The position numbers were made by a program, and so were the translations under genes. Of a stretch of DNA of 64,000 bases, positions 10,674-25,009 are shown piece by piece. The stretch lies in the NCBI GenBank assembly GCA_006386115.1, contig VFIW01000083.1:147706-211705 (forward strand). The letters are read 5' to 3'. Below the pieces are notes generated by a model that made no database searches, was not told where the DNA came from, and worked only from the letters and a program-made list of their open reading frames with translations. Positions within the stretch are counted from its first letter, which is position 1. The number at the start of each line of letters is the position of its first letter. The stretch comes from Globisporangium splendens (taxonomy: Eukaryota; Oomycota; Peronosporomycetes; Pythiales; Pythiaceae).

Positions 10674-11461
10674 CGTCGAGAGGGAGAGTGCGGCGACACG
10701 GCGCTTGTGCTTGCGTCTTGGGCGGCGGAATGGCGAGTGCGGACTTGTTGGAGCTTATCGGATGAGCGGCGGATCTTGAAGTGACCCTTCAGGGGATCTT
10801 TTGAGTGTGGGTCACGGGTCGGGCTTGGTGGTGAACGGGTATGTGGGTTTTGAATGACCCGCTAACCCGCTTGGACAACAGGAGTGTTGGTGAGAAGTGG
10901 ATCGTTTTAGCAAAATGTTTGTGTCGAGGTAGTGTGGTGCATTGTGGAGAGAACTACCAAGTAGTCAATGTCAGAGCGATGTGTTTAGGTACCTCTATTG
11001 TCTATTAGAGCCTCAAAAGTCCGTATTTCTTTTAAATGTATACACATATGTATTTAGGCATGTGAAGCGGGTGCAATTGTGAAACTAAACACCTCAGCGA
11101 AAGTTCTCACCAAAAATGTCATTTCTCCATTATTTGCCCTGCTCGTGTTGCATGGGATTTCTCGATAAGCTAGCTGCTCTTATGGGGGTCACCGACGCTG
11201 TCGTAGTTTGCCTAATCATGGTGGCAGCTGCAGTCTTCCTCATATCTGTAGATTCCAAGCCTAATTAGGATCAGTGGTAAAATGTGTTGCCCTCCTCTAT
11301 TTCAGCCCAACCACCTCAACTTCTTGAGAGATTCCTTAGCAAAGCACCCACTCAGTGAGGGGTGCCTGGACGACGAAACATGCCAGAGCCCATGTGAAGA
11401 ACAGCAAAAAAGTTGTGGGTTTATACATTATACGAGATGAATCGATCCTCGTCGGTCGCAG
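10674..11461. other. Intergenic: upstream of FN3-like gene, downstream of kinase
   Basis: No convincing gene. The GC content drops after 10800, and only short, unlikely frames are present. It should hold the promoter of the repeat-protein gene and the 3' end of the kinase mRNA; I see no clear terminator or known site. Confidence 0.5.
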
Positions 11462-13529
<2,068 letters not shown>

Positions 13530-14153
13530 CGCCGAGAGTTGGACACACCGAACGCTGCTGCTGGATGGGCGGAATGCGGACTGCTGGTGGGGAGAAATGC
13601 TTCAGTGAGTGTGCTGACATCTGGCCTCAGACCTGAGCCAAGAAATAGATTCATTTTGTAACTGATGCAGCACGGTTGTCGCTATGTCGACAGAGGACTA
13701 AAGTCAACGTATGTGACGTGGCAGAATGGGAATGCTCTCATAACCGATGCAGTCAAGTGTTCTCTTCAAACGAGAACTCGAGGATCGCCGATTATAAGAG
13801 CGACTGACACAGACTCAACAATCAAAGTGGCAAAAGGAGATACAAATGGGTGTTGAAAAACCATCGATCCAAAAAGTGGGTTTCAACCAGTTGTCACATG
13901 CTTTTTGTCGTTTGCTTTTCTGTTCATTCACACACACATCTAAAATGCATCTTCGCCACGCACAACAGACGCACTGCACACCCAAGCAAGAGCAATATAG
14001 GCGCGGCTCCATTTTCCAATAGATGGAGCAGCGTCTATATCGGCTTTTGCAAAGCTGCTATGCAGTGAGTCAGTGCACGCTTCCTCTCTGGCGGTTTTCT
14101 TCTTGTGTCCTGCTTTCTGTTTCATCGTTTTTGTTTTTCTGGCCACCCTGGAT
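13530..14153. other. Intergenic between kinase promoter and silencing-gene 3' end
   Basis: About 620 bp without a credible gene. It contains the kinase 5' region and, at 13995-14040, a strong imperfect hairpin. Confidence 0.5.
13995..14040. repeat. Imperfect hairpin, 18-bp arms
   Basis: Arms 13995-14012 and 14023-14040 are reverse complements at 16 of 18 positions, separated by a 10-base loop. It lies about 115 bp beyond the stop codon of the silencing gene, so it would fall in that gene's 3' UTR or terminator. Confidence 0.7.
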
Positions 14154-17100
14154 TTATTCTCGATTGCTCGCGTCGCTGTCGTCGATCTCGTCGACTGCAA
14201 TGCTCCACTTCTCCGCTTGCTTATCCAGCGGTGCTAGCTGCGACTGCGATCGAAGAAAGTCGACAAACTCGACGCCTGTTGAAAGAAACTCGCGCGCAAA
14301 CGCAGGATCGTGGCGGCGCTCAGCCGTCAGCGGTGGCATCGTGAACTCGGCCTCCAGCTTGTCTTTCACACCGAGAAAGCCCTCTTCCGGCGCCAAGCTA
14401 GGGGTCGTAAACTCGCGAATCCTCATCAGCGTAAGCTGGAGGCCTGTGTGTGGACACGCGTATGTATCTGCGCGGACATGCCGCACTGTCGGGATGGCGC
14501 CAGACACCCCTGTCGCGATCATTTGATCGCTGAGACGAACGCGCGACTTCGTGTCATCCACAAACGCCAAGATGCCGCGTCCATCTGGAGCTTGACGACA
14601 GTACGCAGCCAGCTTCTCATGCAGAGGGTGCGTGACGGGCACTTGCTCCGTTGTCGACACGTAGAATCGGACGTCTGGGGTCGAGTCCATGGTTTCTGCC
14701 ACCTCATCCAACTCCTGACGCATCTTCAATGTCGCACTGAACCACCGCGAGGCTCGAGTCTTGAGTTTCACGAACTGCAAGTCCGACGTCAACTTGATGA
14801 TGTAGTCGACCAAGTCGTACACGATGGATGCGCTGTACGTCTCGGAACTGTTCAGAAGCTCCATGCGCTTGTTCGACATAGCGTAGTCTGGGACTTTGAC
14901 GCCGTGTTCTTTCTCCAACCGTGTATAAAACGAATGAGTCACGCCTTTATCTTTCTTGGCTGCCAAACTTGCCTTTTCAAGTGCAACGACGCGCTTTTTC
15001 GGGGGTAGAGTTATCTTGACATCGTCATCCGCCTTCTCACCTGAGTCAGCCTCGAAGTCGAAAAAGTCGCCTCCACCACCTCCACTGCCACCTCCACCAC
15101 CACCAGCACCATCACCTCCAGCGCCTGCTTTTTCTGCTTGCCGCGCTTCTTCCTCTGCTTCTTCTTTGCGCTCTTTCTGCTTGACAACGAGAACAGACTC
15201 GTACAATTCACGCGCGCTTCGTCCTCGCTCAAACTCCTCTTCCAACTTCTTGATCGACGCGAGTGCAATCGTTTCGTCGTGGAACGACCGCGGCAAATTG
15301 ATCAAATAGTGATGCCCGAAACGAATAAACGCGTCCGCTTTCGGCTTTTGCTGACCATTCCCGCTGTGAATCTTCTCGAAACGAGAGAATTTGATCATCT
15401 GCTGAATGAACCGGGCGCTGAAGCACGCGGATGCGTGGTTGTACCACTCCTGACCGTTCATAAAACACACCAGATGCGCTTGATGCAGTGGCATATGATC
15501 GTGGAGGGTGTGACGTTCGCCGAGATATACTTGGAAGCCAATTTGGTCTTCTTGGGAAACAGCTCCTTCGAAGAGCACTAAACTCGAGCCTTCGCGGTGG
15601 AACGATTGGATTGACCGTTTGAGCGTCGGCGCGCCGAGCTCTTGCTCGATTCGCTGAAGCTTTTCCTCGATGCGCTGCACCGAGTCGCCATCGCCATATA
15701 TCTCTGCAACGTACAGGTCTGGTCGAAACGAGTTCGGGTGGCGCACAAACACCAGCGTCGTGTCTTTCGATGCTTTTGATTCGATCAGGATCTTCCGAGC
15801 GAAGAAATCCTTCGACTCACACACACGCTTGCTCAATGCGCGACTGAGCGTCACTTTGCTCGTCTGGTCTCTTTGTTGCGTCAGTAAGCAGTGGATATCC
15901 CCGCGAGAAACGAGCAGCAGATGCACTGCGACGTGGCATTCTTGCTGAAAAGCTGGAACGCTTGCCTCGGACAACTGCGTGTTGTTCGCCTCGTCAAAAG
16001 GATCTTCGAAGCCAAACTCGCTCAACGGCGTGGAAAGGTTGGCGTAGTAGCTCAAGAACGATAATAGCACGTGGGCAGCCGACGCGCTCGAGTCTGGAGT
16101 ACCCGTCACCAGTTTCTTCAAGTGCTCGGTCCAAAATGAAATCTCGGCATCAATCGTGTTTTGCTCTAAAATGGGTTCGATCGCCATCTTGCGCCAGTCA
16201 ATTTTCTCCACAAAGTTGTTGGTCAAGCAAAACCGCAGGAACAACCACATGAAACCCGTCGGTGAGAACAAATTCTGCCCACCGCCCGACCGACGGCGGA
16301 TGACACCCGCGCATTTCCCCCATCGCACGAGGAAATACACGCACGGCCAAAAGAATGGGTACTTTTCCATGTATGTGCGAAAGAGTCTTGTCTTCAATGG
16401 ACCATTGCTTGACTGGCAGAGCTCGACAAACCATTGATCGTACGAGAACGAAAGAAGCGGGACGCGAACCTTCTCCTTGCGCTCCAACTGACTGGCTGAC
16501 TTCGACTTTTCGAGAAATTTGGCAACGTGCTTCAGCTCGCTGCACTTTTCCTTCGAGTAAATCATGACATCAAGATCAGATTGCTTTTCAAACGTGAGAA
16601 GAGCCGAAGAGCCAAATAAAACCAATTCGTACGGACGAGACTTGAAATGAGCTGCTAGAGAGGAGTGCAGCGCGCTCAACGCAACCTGGCGATCAAAGAG
16701 ATCCGAAAGAAACTCATCCATTTTCTCCTGGATTTCAGCCAACAGGCTAGTTTGCAGCCCTGGGATAATCTCTTTGCGAGTTTGCACGTGGATAGGCTTC
16801 CACAATTTCTGTCGGTATGCGCGTGTGCGTGACGCTTTATTCGCGATCAAGATGTCAATCATAACCCACGGAAAACTCAAACATCGAGTCTCCGTGTCAG
16901 GATCATTGTACGCGACACAATGCCATGCTGCTGCGACTTGTCCCATTCTTGACGGCTGCAGCACTCCGAACTTGGAGGCAAATTCGTTTCGAAAGGATTG
17001 CTGCAGGTCGTAGAAAGCGTCTCTGCACTGGTCTCCGAACCGAAAGTACTCGGCTTTGTTCAGGCTCTCGGGCTCAACGATCATGCCAGTAGCGAGCTCG

Positions 17101-20100
17101 GCTTCGGACTTTGCACCTGACGACAACAGCAACGCTGACACTTGATGCTTGTACTGTCGGTACATGGCACTCGCTATTTCAAGGTGATCTCTGTACCCGT
17201 CGACGAGCAAGTCACTGTCCACCTCTGCACCTACTCCACCGATTCTGGCAATTGTGGCTTCCATAATGGCATCGCATCGCCGATACATCTGGCCCAAGAT
17301 CTTCTTTGACGGATAGCTCCCTTTTTCGCTATTCCTCATGAAGTCGGGATAAATCTTCGGCGCCAAGCTTCTGACGCGCTCTATATCTTCGTCGGCATGA
17401 TTGTGATCGACTTGGCTCGAGCAGATGCGAGCAAGTTCCAAAGCACCTTCGTCGAAGATTCCCTTATCCGAATAGTCACAAACTGCTAGGTGCGCGTTGG
17501 ACGCTATACCCAGGATATCGAATTGAATCGACTTGAGATAAAAATCAATCAGACTTTGATCGTCAACGCCTTCAGTTGTGTCAGCCGCCATTGCGCTTTG
17601 GAACTCCATCGGCGCCTCGACGTTCTCCCTCTTCGGGATGAGCCGTTCGTCCCAAATCACTGTGAAGACATCGCCATCCAGATCGCCCCCAGTACACTCG
17701 TCTGGATGTGGCCGTGGGCCGTCGCATGGGAACACAATGCAATCTTTGAGGGAGCGGAGCTGCGCAGGGACGTCAGAGCGACAACGGACAATTCGGATAT
17801 CGCCGGGGTGGTGACACGGGCTTCGATGAATCACGACATCAGTTTGATCCAAGATGATTGCATGATATTCATCGCTCTCCTCGTCCTTCTCAGTGTATTG
17901 GACAAACACCTCGCCATACTTCAGTGTGCTCGTGAAATCCGCCACTCCCATCAGCGTTCGTCCTTTCGTAATCGGTATGCGAGCCCGGAGAACTGTGTTG
18001 GTGAGTTTGTATCTGTAGATCGCATTCACAATTGACGCCAAAAATCCATCCGAGAACAGCGGCACGCCGAGTTGCTCCAAGAGAATCTGAATCGACCAGC
18101 TGATCTGCGCCGGCAGCACACCTTTGAGGACAAAATATGCTTCTGCATCCGACGCAATCATTGAGCTCAGCTCTTCCAAATACTCGTCCTGCATCGCCAA
18201 GAAGATGTCATCTTGGATTCCCAAACCGCTCAAAATCTGGATGCTTTGACGAGTCAAATAGGCGATCGAACGACCAGCACACGCCACAACTTCGAGCACT
18301 CTGTGCTGAGAGCGGAACTTCACCATACTCTTCCGAAGCACAATGCCATCTCCTACGTCTTCCAAGGCATTGGAGACATTCGACACGACAACGACGCCTT
18401 TCGCGCCGCCCAAACGGATTTGAAACGCGGACGGAACAGACCGGAGATTCAGCGCGGCAGCAATCTTAGCAGCCCCATGCTTGGTTATTTCACCGCAGCC
18501 GTCTGTAAAGACAAATCCGCCATACTCGAAGTCAGAGACCGGATTTTCTACGACTTGTTGCTCCACATGAAAAGCTGGCTTCGTAGACGAGAACGCCTGA
18601 CTCAACCGCTTCAGGTACTTTGCAGGAGAATGAATGGCACTGAGATCACCAACCCAAGACCGGACCACGTCAGGGTCCAACGATGTGAACACACAGCTGC
18701 TGTTTCGCATTTGGCTCAACGAGCTGCCCAAAAACTGAAAGAGACATGGACCATCGACCACATTGTCCACGGATACACCCTTCGCCATCACACTTCGCAA
18801 CTGTTTCACGATTTCCACGTTTGAATACTCCAACCGATCGAGATTCTCGTCGCGAAAGTACACGTACATGAAGTTTCGAGCACCAAAGTGACGAAACACG
18901 CGGTTGTTTGGGGCGCTTTCAGGCGGACGGAACAACACTCGGGTCGGTGTGACGATAACCTTGAACACAACGTCCTCCCTCTTTGAACTCAGCTCTTTCA
19001 GTGTAGTCCACTCGTCGCTAACGTACTGACGAAACAGATCAACCATGTACCCGCTTTTGAGAGATGGTTGAAACGCAAGCAGCACCTTTTCTTGAACACC
19101 GTGATCGAGCCCCGACAAGATCTTGTAAAAATCGGGATCCAAAGCCCCATTTGTAAAGTAGCTGACTCGCGACTGGAAGCAATGGTACGCGTACGCGACG
19201 TCAAATGTGAATTGTAAACGTGGCTGAACTTGAGATGTATCGTTGCTGAATGTGTCGCGTTCTACGACCGATACGAGCGAGTCTCTCACTTCGATCCCCA
19301 ACTTCGTCAGCAAGAGCCGCATTTGCCAGGCTTCAATTCCAGCTGATGAAACGCATCCAACTTTCGCGTGAAACACGAGAGATTTGTACTGGCAGTTGGT
19401 GTGGATCCGAGCACCGCTCCGGTAGAAGTGAGGTGGTACCTGCAGGGATACAAACAGAGAGACCACGCCATTTGACGACGCGGCGTCAAACCACACAAAC
19501 TGGTCACTCAGCTGTCGGAGGTCCAGCCGAATGGCCATCTTGTCAGCAACTTCGAGCATGATACTTGCGCCATGGAACGATATGGATCCATTTTCGCCAT
19601 CTGAGGTGTCGATTTGTTCGGCAATCACAAACTCATCGGACGCATTCCAGTACCCTCTGTTCAACTCAAGCAGCCGAAGTTTCAAACCTTGGTCTGCTTT
19701 GTCAAACAAGTCCTTTAGTTGAGGATCCACTTCAGTGTTCTCAAACTTCATCCACAAACGACCGCCTCCATGTCCGTCTTGGAAATCCAACGATCTGCAG
19801 AGCTTGTGATACGACTGGACGATGCTGTCTTTCGGCAAAGGCTCGAGCGTGCACAAACCCAGACTCGATTCAACCAACCGCACAGCAGCGTGTTCGTCCA
19901 ACGCCGCCAAGATGGCGTCCCAAAAGGCATCGTCGTGGTCAGACAACATAGAGCCGAGAATGATACTGTACATGTTCTCCGGCGTATCAATGGGCGAAAG
20001 ATGCACGTCGGAAAGTGCTGCTTTCATTTCGGATGATGCAGCAGGTAGTCTAGGTACCAACACAGGCACCTCTCGATCCAGGAATCTTTGTGCGGCCGAC

Positions 20101-22501
20101 TTTGATGGTAAACTTGACGCAACCCGTTGCGCAACAGCAAACAGCCTCCCTTCAGTATCGACGATTTTTTGCTGCCGTTCAACTCCCCCGGGCGAGCAAA
20201 ACACGATAAATCTGCTGTTGTCTCGTCGTGCTCTCCCACGGCTCTGAATCAGACTGGTCATCCCCTTAATCCCGTCGAATTGGATGACCAGCGAACACTC
20301 CGGTACATCTAAGCCCTCCTCCAGCACGTTTGTCGCGACCAGCAGACGGATCCAGCCTTGTCTGAACCGATTCAGCGTTGGCTTTTGCTCTTCTTCCCAC
20401 GACATGCCTTCGTACGAGTTGTGTCCAATGAAGCGAGTCGGATTCAAACGCTTGAGCTCAGGCACCTTCTCCATGGCCTTGGCGAGTTCAATGGCAGTCT
20501 TGCGACGGCGCACAAACACGATAGCTCGAGACTCGTGCGTGAAATTCGCTTCTTTGATGCACTCGGCTACACGAAGAACGCGAGATGACACGTGCTCCGT
20601 CTCAGGAATCGCACCTTTTGAGTACTTGCTGTCAAATCCCACGACCGTCGAAAGCAAATGCGCCTTGTAGTCAGAAAAGATGAGCGCGTATTCCTTCTTG
20701 GCAGCAGGAGACGAGGCGAAATTCATGTTCTTGAAACGAGAATGCAGTGCTCTTGCAACGTGAGCGGCTCCATGGATCGCCAGATCAAAGAACGAGCTCA
20801 CAATAGCGCGAGCATGTCTTAGCAACAGCACCGCGTCGGTAACTTTCAGGTCGCTTCTGAAGCCCTGCTCTCGCTCCTGCAGAAGCCGCAACCGCGCCAA
20901 AAGCTGGGTGAGCTCCATGTCATCCATATCAAAGTTGGTTCCGACAAATGCCACTTCATCACCGAGCGCCTCGGCAACGCGAACCAGTAGTGCCTCAACG
21001 TATTTTTTGAGCTGGATTCGTAGCGTCAGTTCTGCTGGAGACGGCTCCACGACGACCCATTGTGCCTCCTTTGTAGATAAAATCGACTGGAGGTCCTCAG
21101 CTCGAATCGTTGGGGTATTTGCTTGTGCACCAAAGCACTCAACGAGTCGATTCAGAGTCTTTTGGCCAGATTCAATGTGTTTCGCTTCGCCAAAGGGTGA
21201 TGCCGTCAGCGCCAAGATCCGAGGTCGCGACTCGCCTGGCGTCGCGGCAATCTTCTGCAAAATGGAGCGGTATGGATGATCTCCAGTCGCATGGTGTGCT
21301 TCATCAAACACCATGACGCAGAAGTCGGACACGGCGACGATATGATTGAACAGGAGATTCGCAAAATACATGGGCGTCACCACGAGTGCGTTGAGGCTCG
21401 GGTCTTCCACCAGCCGTCTGCGTTTCGACGCGAACTTCGCAGTGTGTTGACCTGATAGCTCCAACACGTTCAACTCGGACTCGCGGCGGATATACGCTGC
21501 CTGCTGCGTCACTAGTGGCCCGGTCGGAACGAAAAAGACCGCGAGCAGCCCTGGGTTTAACCGAACCATGTCGTCAATCACTTTGACCGCCACCAAGGTC
21601 TTCCCGGCACCTACATACAACACGAACACGTCACGCATGTACATCTACAGAAACACACAGCCACGCGTAGTTGCAAGGTACCTGTAGGGAGATAAACAAT
21701 GGTGTTTTCAAACAGCGCTGACAACGCGAGCTCGACTTGATAAAGCCTCAATGCTGTGAGCTTCCCGGACGGCGTGAATGAGTACCAAACAGACTCTTCC
21801 GTCGGCATGACGACACCGGATCGAGTTCTCGACTGCGCGCGTTGGCGCTTCGACTCGAACAGCGGCGGTGACGACGACGACCCACTTGTTCCCTGCACGC
21901 GGCTACCACATGCGTCGCTATTGCCGTTCGTTTCCAGAAAGATCGCCTGTGGTAGCGCATTCTCCAACGTCACCGGTAGGTTGAGGCTGTTCAAAGCGCT
22001 CAGCACCACGCCCCATTTGCGGATCGCGCTCCCGTGATGCGCGCCAAGAGGCTCCCCTGACTCCAACACGATTTCGCAGCTCTTCGAGTCGAGCAGGAAC
22101 TCGCGCTCCGGTCGTTCATCGAGCACGCATTCACCCGCAAATTTGATCTGACAGCCGCTACAGAGCAGTTCAAAGGGAACTCGTCCGCGCTTCTTTGCCT
22201 TCGCTGTGCGTATTTTCGTAAACCGCAGCGAAGGCGTCACGTGCGCATGCGTGTCGAGGCTCCACGTAGTCTTTCGATTATAGCCAACGCCATCGCCTGC
22301 AGCCTGTAGCCGCGCGTACTCGTCGTCAAAGAGATGCTTGCGCAGCGCCAGGTGGTTGCTGCTCTCGTTCTCGCGGATGAAGTGCACCTGGTCGCCGCGC
22401 GCGAGCAGCTCCTTGCAGCGTCGACAGCGGATGCGCCATGGAAACGCTGGAGGCGGCGGTGGTGGTGGCAGCGGCCGAGAAGTCGCCGCGACAGAGACCA
22501 T
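14154..22501 (-). CDS. Helicase-RdRP-nucleotidyltransferase fusion (RNA silencing)
   Basis: Two exons, 22501-21682 and 21610-14154; the 71-bp intron splits the Walker A motif. Product 2758 residues, start ATG at 22501. N-terminus: CxxC pairs at 26/29 and 114/117. Helicase (about 240-780): LPTGAGKT 271-278, DEAH 376-379, TAS 409-411, [11 protein letters not shown] near 698-708, QSRGRARR 729-736; this is the Dicer/RIG-I type. RdRP (about 1150-1830): FTDGCGEI 1308-1315 and catalytic DLDGD 1583-1587. Nucleotidyltransferase (about 1900-2140): GSS 1940-1942, D1952 and D1954, with Glu2003 where Cid1-type enzymes have the third Asp, followed by a PAP-associated region. A Gly-rich linker near 2440 leads to an unrecognised C-terminal domain (about 2470-2758). 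Role inferred: converts transcripts to dsRNA for Dicer and may tail RNA ends. No RNase III or PAZ is seen, so it is not a Dicer itself. Confidence 0.95.
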
Positions 22502-22876
22502 CGTCTCCCTGCGCTCTGTTCTCTTTTCAAACTGGTTGTTCGTGTGGCTTGAAGTGAGTGAGGGCTTCTATTCGGGTCGGAAGCATAGAGATTGCTCAAA
22601 AAAAAAAGTGGGCATGATTTTGCATTCTTTGTATTAAATCTGGACTCATTCTGGAAATAAAAACGTGGGTGCACTCAGCAATGTTGACATGAAGCAAATG
22701 CAATCGATGTTTCTGTTTGCGCTACTTTGGAATGGACATATAGGTTTACTGCCAAAAGTATGCTTGAACTCTACACTCACGCAAATCTCACCACTCATTT
22801 CTCCTCATCTCGTCAACTCCCGAGCGTCCATTGAAATGGAAAGGGGAACCAGCTGCTCAAAGACCTCAGGCTCCAC
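22502..22876. other. Intergenic, promoter of silencing gene
   Basis: Low-GC spacer with an A10 run near 22600 and no coding pattern. It holds the 5' region of the silencing gene and the 3' end of the CBS-protein gene. No specific site recognised. Confidence 0.5.
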
Positions 22877-24091
22877 TTACCTGTTGCCGGTCGTCATGGT
22901 GCGCTTGCGCGCAGCGATCAGCTCCTCCACAGATGAGACCTCGGGAAAGTCTGACGGCTCACTGAACGTCGCGTTTTCCTCGACGGCCTCGCTCAGGAAC
23001 TCACCTTGGGCCTGAGCGTACTTGTCTTCTTCCTTCCACAACTTCTGCTCGGTCGCAATGTTCATCTCCACCATCTCCCGCGACGCGTGGGTCTGCGTGT
23101 ACAGCTGATCTTCCGTCGGCGTGAACTCCGGGAACGTCGACGCCTCTGAGAACGATTCCGCTGCGCTTTCGTCGAGATTGGTGTCCAAGTGGAACCGCTC
23201 GGCGGCCGCCGTGTCGAACATCGACGCGCGGTGCAATAGCTCATCGGTGCGCGCTGAACCATGCTTCTCTAGGTCGTGCTTGAGCTCTTCATAGAGCTTG
23301 TGGAGCTGCTCCGGCGATGCCGTCGATACATCATCTTCGTGCTGTCCGCTGCCGGCGTGCACCATGTTTTCCGGGAAATGCGACGGCTGCGAGTGTGTTG
23401 CCGCCATCTTTGTGTTGTGGCTGTACTGAGCCTGCGCGTCGTCTTGACGAGCGCCACGCGCCAGCATCTCCTTGGTCAAGTCCATCATGGACACCGTGCC
23501 GACGACGCGGCCGTCACCCTTCACGACAGGGATCGCGCTCAATCTCTGTGTACACACATTGTGGCAAGTGTTCGTCAGCCTAGCGTTGTAAAGCCTTGAG
23601 GCTGCAGAGTGCGCAGCCAAACTTACCCGCTTGATCATGACTTGGAGACACCCTTCGACGGTGTCTTCTGGGTGCGCGACAACCAGCTTCGAGTGCATAG
23701 TCGCCACGTCCGCGACCTTGGACGAGCTCACGCCCATTTGGCTCCCATTGAGCACTTTGTCAAAGTAATCATGCTCGGTAAACATTCCAACGACCTGGTC
23801 CACAACGAGTCAGCGTTAGCCACAACGCATGCCATCATGGAATAGGCAAACACATCTTTCAGACAGCACCTTGTCGTCCTTAAGCACGGGGATCGCGTCG
23901 ATGTGGTGCTTGACCATCAACTGCGCTGCGCGCTCCGCAGGCATGAGGTGGTCCACTGTCATGGTTTTCTCAGGAGATGAACCGAGCAGCGCAGCTACCG
24001 TGGTCTGGCCACCTTGGAGCGCGCGGGTCGTGGAAATCCATTGCACCGTCGAAGGCAAGAAGCGAGTTGCTTGGATCGCGCGCGACAGCAT
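22877..24091 (-). CDS. CBS-pair domain protein, probably mitochondrial
   Basis: Three exons, 24091-23870, 23794-23627 and 23545-22877; 352 residues. The N-terminus (MLSRAIQATRFLPSTVQWIS) is Arg/Ser-rich and lacks acidic residues, as in mitochondrial presequences. Two CBS motifs follow: MTVDHLMPAERAAQLMVKHH...AIPVLKDD, then VVGMFTEHDYF, and VADVATMH...LSAIPVVKGDGRVVGTVSMMDL. CBS pairs bind adenosine nucleotides and sense energy state. The C-terminal half is unrelated and carries three FPE units (PSHFPE, ASTFPE, PSDFPE). The stop codon lies inside a perfect donor-like GTAAGT, so an extra 3' exon cannot be excluded; I see no good acceptor. Partner enzyme unknown. Confidence 0.88.
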
Positions 24092-25009
24092 GATGTCGTT
24101 GGGATTTTTGTCTGCTGGTGGGTGGAGCAGAAGACTGAAGTTGGTTGATTAGTTGTTGTTGGCTTGGTGGAATGGGTGCAAATTGAGCAATGCACACTTG
24201 AAGAGCTCTCGCATCCACGATCTTCGAATTGAATGTGACAGCAGCACATCTAGCATTCGTTCGTTCTTCATGTCTTCAACAACGCGTCGCCACTTCTTTA
24301 AGCTGTGGCGCATGCGATTGGCTGCTTGTTAAAATGGCGACCGTCCATTCCCACATTTGCATTTCTTTTAAAAAGGCAAGTGCATCTGCGGGAACAAAGA
24401 GGACCCTTCCTTTGTCTCTGTGAGCACGGGATACCCACTTTTGGCTTCTAGAACTCATGGCGCCGTGCACTCATGGAGCATTCTGTCTGTTTCTTCAACA
24501 ACAACCTGCATCCCTATGCAGCTCTTACCTCTAGCGCTCCATTACGATCTGCTGGTGCCATTGAGGGCTCTTTGGAACGCACGAGGCTTTTGTTTGTTTT
24601 CGACTTTCTTCTTCTTTGAATGCAACGTGCGACGAGTCGCTAGGGGCGAAATGGCGGGCGTGTCAATCAGACAAGGAGCGGCTGCCGCTGACCGATGCAA
24701 GTGCGAGCGACGCCGAGGCGATAGAACTAGGCATAGAGAGCGGCTACAGTGAGTTTGCATGCGTATATTTCGTTCGACTCCGACTCGCCGATCCACCGTC
24801 GATGCACGAAGAGGACGCTAAAACATAGTACAGCAAGAGTCAGCAAAACCACGCACACAAACGCTGATAAAGTGGTGTACCTCGTGCTGCCCTTATCTCT
24901 TTTTTTTTCTTTTTCTGTCTTTGTCTTATAATGGGGTCTATCTGCAGCAGCAACAGGATCACATGCAGGTGCTATATCCAGGAAAAGACATCAGATCAAC
25001 ACGCTCGCT
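24092..25009. other. Intergenic, one doubtful short exon
   Basis: About 900 bp between the CBS gene start and the EMC1 stop. A plus-strand stretch near 24620-24750 has coding-like composition and ends in a GTGAGT donor, but I find no start or partner exon. The rest shows only low-complexity T and CT runs. Confidence 0.4.

Noticed and set aside
22860..22890. Extra 3' exon of the CBS gene
   Set aside because: The GTAAGT over the stop codon is a good donor, but no convincing acceptor with an open frame follows in the next 200 bp.
24616..24828. Short plus-strand gene between CBS protein and EMC1
   Set aside because: Coding-like composition over about 130 bp and a donor, but no start, no second exon and no recognisable product.
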